A program made the translations under genes and the position numbers. The notes below the pieces were generated by a model, which saw only the letters and a program-made list of their open reading frames with translations, was not told where the DNA came from and made no database searches. DNA of 64,000 nt, taken from Clostridia bacterium (GTDB taxonomy: Bacteria > Bacillota > Clostridia > Oscillospirales > CAG-272). The stretch's first letter is position 1, and each line of letters starts with the position of its first letter. The stretch is from contig JAFYOX010000089.1 in the NCBI GenBank assembly GCA_017547755.1, positions 1 through 64,000 on the forward strand. Direction: 5' to 3'. Below are positions 58,243 to 64,000 of the stretch, piece by piece.

Positions 58243-60483
58243 ATGCAGAACGTAAGCAGATATGTCAGCACGAAGATCGGGACGATCGGCGATATGACCA
58301 CGACAAGCTGTCACGGCGGCGGCAAAACCCATCCGGGCGCGGTGTGCCCGTTCGGAATGGTCGCTTTCGGACCGGATACCCTCGAAGGCGGCGACAACGG
58401 CTCCGGATACAGCTATCACCATACCACGATCGACGGTTTTTCCATCAACCATATGTCCGGTGTGGGCTGGTACGGCGACCTCGGGAACTTTCAGGTCATG
58501 CCGACCACAGGCGAGCTGAACCTTCTTTCCGGAACGTACCGCGATGCCCTGACGACCCGGGATGACCGCGGATACGAATCCGATTTCCGCCACGAAACCG
58601 AAGTGACCGAAGCGGGATATTACGCAGTCACGCTCGATACATACGGGATCCGTGCGGAAACCACGTCGTCCGTTCATACCGGTATGATCCGCATGACCTA
58701 TCCGGCGGATACCCGCCGCCGGGTACAGATCAATCTGGCTCGACGCATCGCAGGACGTTCGCCTCTGCAGGAACTGCAGATCTTGGACGGACACACCATC
58801 GAAGGACGTATCCACTGTCCGTCCACACACGGCGGCTTCGGACGCGGCGGCGGTCACGTGAATTACGACCTGTATTTCCACGCGGAATTTTCCGAAGCGT
58901 GGGATGAAAACGGCGTATGGAACTATCATTCGGAAGCGGAAAGCGGTGTCGAATATACCGGGGAAGAACTCTGGTTCTACGCGGAATTCCCGGAGGGAGA
59001 TCAGCCGATCGTGCTGAAGGTCGGGATCTCCTACATCAATATCGAAGGTGCGCGGTACAATTTCGCGGCGGAAGCGGTGGACGTTTCCTTTGACGAAATG
59101 CACGCGCAGGCTACGGCGGCATGGGATGAAGCGCTGTCGGTCATTTCCGTGGACGATACCAGAGATGACGCGGACATGCGCACTGTCTTCTACACCACAC
59201 TCTATCATGCGCTTCTCGACCCGCGCGTATATTCGGATGCGAACGGCAATTATCTTTCCGCCGACGGTACGATCCGCCATACGGAAAGCTTCGCCAAGCG
59301 CACCGTCTTCAGTGGATGGGACGTTTTCCGGAGCGAATTCCCCCTGCTCACGATCATCAGGCCCGATGCCGTCAACGATATGATCAACTCCCTCATCGAT
59401 ATTGCGGAATACGAAAACGTCTCGTTCCCGCGCTGGGAGCTTCTCGGTCACGAGACCGGCTGTATGCTCGGTGACCCAGGGATCGTCGTGACGGTGGACG
59501 CCTACAAGAAGGGGATCCGCAATTTTGACGCGGACAAGGCGTATGAGATCTGTCTGAAGACCGTCTTTGATCCGCAGTCAAAGCGTACCAGCGGTGAGGC
59601 GTACAACCGGTACGGCTACGTCCCCGGCAATATTTCCGCGACTCTCGAAAATGTATATGCCGACCACTGCATCGCTCTGTTCGCGGAAATGCGCGGCGAC
59701 GAAGAAAATGCGGCACGGTTCAGAGAACGTGCGCAGAATTACCGGAATATCTTCTCCCATGAAGTCGGCTGGATGCGCCGGAAGGACGAAAACGGCAATT
59801 GGGCGGAATGGAAGGGCATCTACGACGGTTCCGGCTGCACGGAAAGCAATATTTTCCAGCAGACATGGTTTGTTCCGCACGATCCTCAGGGGCTGATTGC
59901 GCTGATGGGAAAGGAAAAATTCCTTGAAAATCTTGACCGCCTTATGGAGGAAAGCGATCTCTCCGCCATGTGGAACGAAGCGTACAACCATCCGAACGAG
60001 CCCTGCCATCACCTCGTTCACATCTTCACGGATGCGGGACAGCCGCACAAGACCCAGTACTGGGTGCGCCGGATCCAGAAGGAATCGTACAATACCACCG
60101 AATACGGTTTCTGCGGCAACGAAGACGTCGGACAGATGTCCGCATGGTTCGCGCTGACCGCGCTCGGCTTCCATATGATGTCTCCCGGAAGCGGTATTTT
60201 CCATGTGAATACGCCTCTGTTCCGCCGCGCGGAAATCCGTCTTTCGAACGAATACCACGCACGTACCGCCGCCGATACGCTGGTGATCGAGTGTGACCGC
60301 GATCCCGAAACGAACGTCTATATCCGCGGGATCGACGTCAACGGCGTTCCCGTTTCCCGTGCATGGCTCACGTGGGACGAGATCGCATCCGGCGGCGTGA
60401 TCACCTATCATCTTACGGACACGCCGGACGACTCCTGGGTGACCGAGCTTCCGCCGTCCGTCAGCCCTGTTTCGGAAAACTGA
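58243..60483 (+). CDS. Alpha-mannosidase, glycoside hydrolase family 92
   Basis: 746 residues, no signal peptide, so acts inside the cell. The N-terminal beta-sandwich and (alpha/alpha)6 barrel of GH92 are recognised from HPGAVCPFGMVAFGPDT, FSINHMSGVGWYGDLG, FSGWDVFRSEFPLLTI, and GNEDVGQMSAWFALTALGF (the glutamate/aspartate cluster of the calcium-dependent active site). GH92 enzymes are exo-alpha-mannosidases of host N-glycans and yeast mannan; here one would trim imported mannosides. GH76 and GH63-like genes nearby support a mannose-rich substrate. Own promoter and bidirectional terminator. Confidence 0.92.
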   Translation: MQNVSRYVSTKIGTIGDMTTTSCHGGGKTHPGAVCPFGMVAFGPDTLEGGDNGSGYSYHHTTIDGFSINHMSGVGWYGDLGNFQVMPTTGELNLLSGTYRDALTTRDDRGYESDFRHETEVTEAGYYAVTLDTYGIRAETTSSVHTGMIRMTYPADTRRRVQINLARRIAGRSPLQELQILDGHTIEGRIHCPSTHGGFGRGGGHVNYDLYFHAEFSEAWDENGVWNYHSEAESGVEYTGEELWFYAEFPEGDQPIVLKVGISYINIEGARYNFAAEAVDVSFDEMHAQATAAWDEALSVISVDDTRDDADMRTVFYTTLYHALLDPRVYSDANGNYLSADGTIRHTESFAKRTVFSGWDVFRSEFPLLTIIRPDAVNDMINSLIDIAEYENVSFPRWELLGHETGCMLGDPGIVVTVDAYKKGIRNFDADKAYEICLKTVFDPQSKRTSGEAYNRYGYVPGNISATLENVYADHCIALFAEMRGDEENAARFRERAQNYRNIFSHEVGWMRRKDENGNWAEWKGIYDGSGCTESNIFQQTWFVPHDPQGLIALMGKEKFLENLDRLMEESDLSAMWNEAYNHPNEPCHHLVHIFTDAGQPHKTQYWVRRIQKESYNTTEYGFCGNEDVGQMSAWFALTALGFHMMSPGSGIFHVNTPLFRRAEIRLSNEYHARTAADTLVIECDRDPETNVYIRGIDVNGVPVSRAWLTWDEIASGGVITYHLTDTPDDSWVTELPPSVSPVSEN

Positions 60484-60512
60484 ACTCATATCGATCGGGA
60501 ATAAAACGACAG

Positions 60513-60548
60513 AAAACCCCGGATTCCAGAAAAGAATCCGGGGTTTTT
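60513..60548. terminator. Bidirectional terminator between GH92 and GH63-like genes
   Basis: Perfect 14-bp arms AAAACCCCGGATTC and complement (60513-60526, 60534-60547) with a 7-base loop, T-rich on both strands. Confidence 0.9.
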
Positions 60549-60562
60549 GCTGTGGTGAAAGT

Positions 60563-62392
60563 TCAGTTTTCTTCCGATCCGGCGCACGATTCCGCATGAT
60601 CGATCGCGATATAGGCGAGAAGTCCGCCCCAGTGATAGAATTTGTCGCTGTTGCTGACGCCGCATCCCATGCCGTCGATGCCGCTGTAATTTTCGTGGAC
60701 ATGACCGTGCATCCGCCATTCCTTCAGCAGGAGTTCTTCCGATTTCGCCGCGAGATCGGCGCATTCCTTCCGCAGTCCGGCGTGTTTGATGGCAATGTAA
60801 GCAAGATAATTCGTCGGCGCCCAGATGCGTCCGCGCCAGTAGGTCTGATCGGGGAACGCGGGATCGTTTCGCGCAATGGTCGGCAGGATATAGTCGCCCC
60901 AGAATTCGTCGGGATTGTAGAAATGCTCGTCCATCATCCGGCGCTTCTGTTCTTCCGTCACACAGTCGGCGTTCAGGGCATAGAAATTTGTTGGCGAAAG
61001 ACGCCCGGAGAGGGAACCGTCCCGCAGATCCTTGTTGAGGAAGCAGCCGGTCTTTTCGTCCCAGAGGGTGGACAATGCCGCTTCGACGTGGTTTTTCCGG
61101 GCTTCCAGTTCCGGAATGACGTCTTCGTTTTCCGTGATCCGCGCAAGCTCGATTAGGCTGCGGCAGTCGAGGATGTACAGACCCATCAGCCCGACGTCCG
61201 CGAGAAGCATGATGTTCCGTTCCGGATCAAAGTCCATGCCGTCGTACATCGGGGAGTTGTCAAGACCGCTTTCCAGAGCCGCACCGGAGGTGCAGTGGAC
61301 GCTGTTCAGCTCCCAGTACCGTCCGTGGATAGGATCAAACGGATCGGAACCCCAGCAGAGATAGCCTTCCTCCGTCATCCGGTGACCGGCGAACCAGCGG
61401 TTCCAGCCGAGAAGCGTCGGGAAGACGTGTTCCGCAAACCAACGTTCGGGATAACGTCTGTAAATTTCCAGACAGACGAACGAGCCGACCGGCGGTTGGG
61501 AACGGTCGTAGGATTTTCCGCTGTGGTTGCAGCCGAAATTCGGTATGAAGCCTGCCGGAGTCACTTCTTCGGTGATCGCAATGGCGTTGAGCTGTGCCAG
61601 TTCCTTGTTTTCAAGCGACGCCATGAGTGCCGCGAAGTAGGTGTCCCAGTCGAACAGGACATAGCCGCCCCAGCCGACATTCCAGATGCGGGAGACCGGC
61701 GAACAGATGCGGTCGTGTTCGCATTCGTAGATCGTATCCCACGCGAGGCAGGTTTTCATGGCGGTATAAGCTTCGGAATGCTCGCCGAAGGCGTTGTTTT
61801 CTGCGTCCAGACGTGCTTTGGCCGCCGCGTAGAGCGTTTCGGCTTCTTCGACGGAACAGGGTCGGGTGGAGACAACTACAGGACGGTCGAGCGAGACTGC
61901 GATATAGGGGGACAGCGAATGGGTGTGCTGTTCCGCGATCGTCGGTGAGGAGGTGTAAATGTCAAACCGGCGGCCGCCGCATTCCCCGTAAATTCTGCCG
62001 TCTTTACGGAAAATACCGCCGTCTTTGCCCCACATCAGGCAGGCTTCGATGATGAGCGTGGGTGTTTTGAAGCATCCGTCCGTCTTCGGCGTCAGCAGGA
62101 TGATCTGCTCGTCCCGGTCAACGACTGTGCGCACATCGAGCGTGAGACGGTGGAAGGTCAGTTCCATCTGCGTGCAGGAACCGTCGTAGGAGCGTGCGCC
62201 CGGGATGATTTTTTCGTCGTAATCCCCGTGGCGGCCGATGAGGCTTTCGCGCAGTACCTTTGCGTCGCTGTACTCGCGGATGCAGAGATTGATCGTGAAA
62301 CCTTCGGGCAGATGGGAGTAGGAAAGGACGTTCAGCGTATTCCATGTGTTCCATCCGGCGTTGGTTTTCTGTTTCAGAGCGGAATAATCCAT
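60563..62392 (-). CDS. GH63-like glycosidase (MGH1-type, alpha-glucosidase/mannosylglycerate hydrolase-like)
   Basis: 609 residues, no signal peptide. A beta-sandwich N-domain precedes an (alpha/alpha)6 barrel with the GH63/GH37-type motifs VLFDWDTYFAALMASL, NFGCNHSGKSYDRSQPP and TYWRGRIWAPTNYLAYIAIK. The Asp in DWDTYF and a downstream glutamate near the C terminus are the expected catalytic acids. Family members cut terminal alpha-glucosides such as those of N-glycan precursors, or mannosylglycerate. Start 62392 is 8 bases from GGAGG; the longer upstream frame lies over the promoter. It is convergent with the GH92 gene. Confidence 0.82.
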   Translation of the reverse strand: MDYSALKQKTNAGWNTWNTLNVLSYSHLPEGFTINLCIREYSDAKVLRESLIGRHGDYDEKIIPGARSYDGSCTQMELTFHRLTLDVRTVVDRDEQIILLTPKTDGCFKTPTLIIEACLMWGKDGGIFRKDGRIYGECGGRRFDIYTSSPTIAEQHTHSLSPYIAVSLDRPVVVSTRPCSVEEAETLYAAAKARLDAENNAFGEHSEAYTAMKTCLAWDTIYECEHDRICSPVSRIWNVGWGGYVLFDWDTYFAALMASLENKELAQLNAIAITEEVTPAGFIPNFGCNHSGKSYDRSQPPVGSFVCLEIYRRYPERWFAEHVFPTLLGWNRWFAGHRMTEEGYLCWGSDPFDPIHGRYWELNSVHCTSGAALESGLDNSPMYDGMDFDPERNIMLLADVGLMGLYILDCRSLIELARITENEDVIPELEARKNHVEAALSTLWDEKTGCFLNKDLRDGSLSGRLSPTNFYALNADCVTEEQKRRMMDEHFYNPDEFWGDYILPTIARNDPAFPDQTYWRGRIWAPTNYLAYIAIKHAGLRKECADLAAKSEELLLKEWRMHGHVHENYSGIDGMGCGVSNSDKFYHWGGLLAYIAIDHAESCAGSEEN

Positions 62393-62428
62393 AAAAATAA
62401 CCTCCGTGCTGTCAATAATACTGTACAA

Positions 62429-62457
62429 ATTATACCACAGAACTGCCGGAAATGCAA
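62429..62457 (-). promoter_or_regulatory. Sigma-A promoter of GH63-like gene
   Basis: Minus strand: TTGCAT (62452-62457), 17-base spacer, TATAAT (62429-62434). Confidence 0.75.
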
Positions 62458-62498
62458 GAAATTTCCGCAAAAAGAGGCACGCAACTTTTTGTACCATC

Positions 62499-62527
62499 TT
62501 GAGAATCGCCGGCGGATGTGCTATACT
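62499..62527 (+). promoter_or_regulatory. Sigma-A promoter of serine hydrolase gene
   Basis: TTGAGA (62499-62504), 17-base spacer, TATACT (62522-62527). Confidence 0.7.
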
Positions 62528-62562
62528 TGGGATAAAAGATCCTTTCTGAAAGGGGAAGATTT

Positions 62563-63600
62563 ATGTACGATTATCTCGAAAAATTCACGGAGGAATACTG
62601 CCGGAACCAGCCGTTTTACGGAAATATCCGCGTGACCTCCCACGGAAACGTTGTGTACCGGAAGTCCGTCGGCTATGCGGACCGCAACCGCGGCATCCTT
62701 CTGAACGAGGATTCCCGCTTCACATTGTATTCGCTGTCGAAGCCGTTCTGCGCGATCGCGCTTCTTCTGCTCCGCGACCGCGGTATGGCAGACATCGACC
62801 GGCATCCCGGGGAATATGTGCCCGAAGCGGCGCAGGCGGATGCACGGGTGACGCTCCGTCAGATGCTCCATCATACGAGCGGTCTGCCGGACTTTGAACA
62901 GAATCCGGAATTCTGCCGGAAATATGCACCGGCACGGCTCGAAGATCTGCGGGAACATGTGAAGATCCTGTGCGGGGAGTATCCCATGTGTTTTGAACCG
63001 GGGACGTCCGCCATGTACTGCAATGTCAATTTTACGCTCTGCGCGCTGGCGGTCGAAAACATCGCCGGGATGCCGTATCCGGAGTTTCTCCGGAAGGAGG
63101 TCCTCGAACCCTTCGGAATGAAAACCGCGCTTGTGGACCGACAGGGACTCGTCCTTCCCGACCGTGTGCAGGGATACGACTGGGACGGAGAAAAGCTGCG
63201 TCCGGTGCCGGTCAGTTATGACTGGCTGTACGGCGCCGGAGATCTGATCGGCTCCGAGAAGGACGTCTATTGTCTCCACGATGCCATCCGGGAACGGAAA
63301 CTCCTGAAGCCGGAGACTTGGGACGAGATCCTGACGCCGTCACCGATGAACGGGATGGGAATGGGCTGCACCGTTTCCGTCTGGCACGGAAAACGGCGGA
63401 TCACCCACAACGGCGGACATACCGGCTTCCGGACCCTGCACATTCAGCTTCCGGACGATGATTTTGACATGATCCTGCTGTCCAACTGCGGGTTCGGAGA
63501 TGCACGGAATGCGTTCGCGGAAGCGGTTCACGAAGCATGGTACGGACAGGGGAACGGGGAAAATACCGCCGTGGAGATGGACAAAGGCTACGCGAAATAA
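62563..63600 (+). CDS. Beta-lactamase-related serine hydrolase (class C fold)
   Basis: 345 residues. Penicillin-binding-protein-like serine hydrolase with SxxK as S57-L-S-K60, YxN as YCN in AMYCNVNF, and HNG in ITHNGGHTGF near the C terminus in place of KTG. No signal peptide, so it is unlikely to face the wall; relatives include esterases, D-aminopeptidases and uncharacterised hydrolases. An AGGGGAAG ribosome site precedes the start. The substrate is not readable and it is not evidence of beta-lactam resistance. Confidence 0.88.
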   Translation: MYDYLEKFTEEYCRNQPFYGNIRVTSHGNVVYRKSVGYADRNRGILLNEDSRFTLYSLSKPFCAIALLLLRDRGMADIDRHPGEYVPEAAQADARVTLRQMLHHTSGLPDFEQNPEFCRKYAPARLEDLREHVKILCGEYPMCFEPGTSAMYCNVNFTLCALAVENIAGMPYPEFLRKEVLEPFGMKTALVDRQGLVLPDRVQGYDWDGEKLRPVPVSYDWLYGAGDLIGSEKDVYCLHDAIRERKLLKPETWDEILTPSPMNGMGMGCTVSVWHGKRRITHNGGHTGFRTLHIQLPDDDFDMILLSNCGFGDARNAFAEAVHEAWYGQGNGENTAVEMDKGYAK

Positions 63601-63621
63601 ATCGGAACATCCGCACCGGAT

Positions 63622-64000
63622 TCATGTCCGTTCGTTCAGACGCGAGCGGATCTCCCGCCAGTCCGGCATATACCGGTCGAGGAACGCTTCGAAATCCCGG
63701 CCGTGTCCGGGGATCTTCAGATGCGCCAGCTCGTGAAGGATGACATATTCCAGGCATTCTTCCGGTTTTTCCGCAAGACGGAGGTTCAGCCAGACCCGGC
63801 GCGCCTTCGGATTGCATGTACCCCAGCGGGTCTTCATGTTTTTGATGTGCCACGTATCGCAGAACAGTCCGGTTTTTCTCTCCCATGCGGGAAGAAAACG
63901 CGTGATCTGTTCTTTCAGCAGACCGCGGTACCATTCGTTCAGGCAGGCTTGCCGCTGTCCGGCGGTGCTGTCGGGCTTTGCGGTCAGGATCACCGTGTCA
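63622..64000 (-). CDS. YgjP/SprT-like zinc metalloprotein, partial
   Basis: The 5' end runs past the window edge; 126 codons plus stop are visible. VILHELAHLKIPGHG has the HExxH zinc motif, and WHIKNMKTRWGTCNPKARRVWLNL is the conserved block of the YgjP (DUF45, M48-like) family, whose full length is about 230-250 residues. The family was annotated as a peptidase; as I recall, E. coli YgjP has been described as a UTP phosphatase. The frame stays open through 64000, and the GTG at 63993 is internal and not a start. Confidence 0.88.
   Translation of the reverse strand, partial: DTVILTAKPDSTAGQRQACLNEWYRGLLKEQITRFLPAWERKTGLFCDTWHIKNMKTRWGTCNPKARRVWLNLRLAEKPEECLEYVILHELAHLKIPGHGRDFEAFLDRYMPDWREIRSRLNERT

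Noticed and set aside
62563-63600. Beta-lactamase conferring antibiotic resistance
   Set aside because: The fold and SxxK are shared by many esterases and peptidases; there is no signal peptide and the third motif is HNG, so a resistance call is not supported.
1-64000. tRNA, rRNA, insertion sequences or prophage
   Set aside because: I read for TTCGA-type T-loops, CCA ends, transposase and phage proteins and found none. The amidase at 22709 alone does not make a prophage.

Overview
This window looks like a chromosomal segment of an uncultured, anaerobic, carbohydrate-foraging member of the Bacillota, class Clostridia (Oscillospirales- or Christensenellales-like), probably from an animal gut. 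I infer this from the gene families: class III fructose-bisphosphatase, dimeric glycyl-tRNA synthetase, a C_GCAxxG_C_C protein, a flavodiiron protein with a C-terminal rubredoxin, SpoVAC, a YitT-type membrane protein, a DUF4830 protein, LCP and LamG surface proteins, and many glycosidases. G+C is clearly above 50% (not counted). I see no rRNA, tRNA, CRISPR array, insertion sequence or prophage.

Layout. 1-9.3 kb (mostly minus strand): four-module flavodiiron protein, GH110-like beta-helix protein, then an operon fbp - SGNH hydrolase - arylamine N-acetyltransferase - C_GCAxxG_C_C protein - NrdG-type activase. 9.4-13 kb (plus): epimerase - glycerol-1-phosphate dehydrogenase - GH20 operon. 13-20 kb: orphan solute-binding lipoprotein, LCP protein, glyQS, aldose-1-epimerase-like protein, rsmA. 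20-24 kb: lipoprotein serpin, rimM-trmD, amidase, TtcA-like protein. 24-32 kb: a five-gene operon joining two sugar-ABC permeases to an HlyD-like adaptor, a truncated MacB-like membrane protein and a beta-propeller/solute-binding lipoprotein. 32-36 kb: small zinc-ribbon protein, GH27, EIIA-Glc, a zinc-ribbon protein with a 21-cysteine tail, spoVAC, YitT. 36-44 kb: murI, an ECF sigma factor fused to an unknown domain, an HTH-TPR regulator, gdhA, DUF4830, a second glycerol-1-phosphate dehydrogenase-like protein and a Gfo/Idh/MocA oxidoreductase. 44-64 kb: DUF4838, GH76 lipoprotein, metallophosphoesterase, MFS transporter, GH106-like, LamG surface protein, phosphodiesterase-LamG lipoprotein, a third solute-binding lipoprotein, GH92, GH63-like, a serine hydrolase and a partial YgjP/SprT-like protein.

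How it fits together. The glycosidases (GH110-like, GH20, GH27, GH63-like, GH92, GH106-like, DUF4838) mostly lack signal peptides. The solute-binding proteins, GH76, serpin and phosphodiesterase are lipoproteins. This suggests that oligosaccharides, plausibly host or yeast N-glycan/mannan and galactosides, are captured at the surface, imported by ABC transporters (no ATPase is encoded here, so a shared one is expected) and degraded inside. GH92, GH76 and GH63-like genes point to mannose-rich glycans. The serpin and LamG proteins suggest surface life among proteases and glycans.

Regulation. Many genes have easily read sigma-A promoters with a 17-bp spacer. Seven gene ends carry the same long AT-rich-loop hairpin, with conserved flanks, directly after the stop codon; this is a repeated terminator family. 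The most unusual items are the permease-adaptor-MacB-propeller operon, the cysteine-tail protein, the gene-end repeats, the paired glycerol-1-phosphate dehydrogenase paralogues and the shared LamG module.
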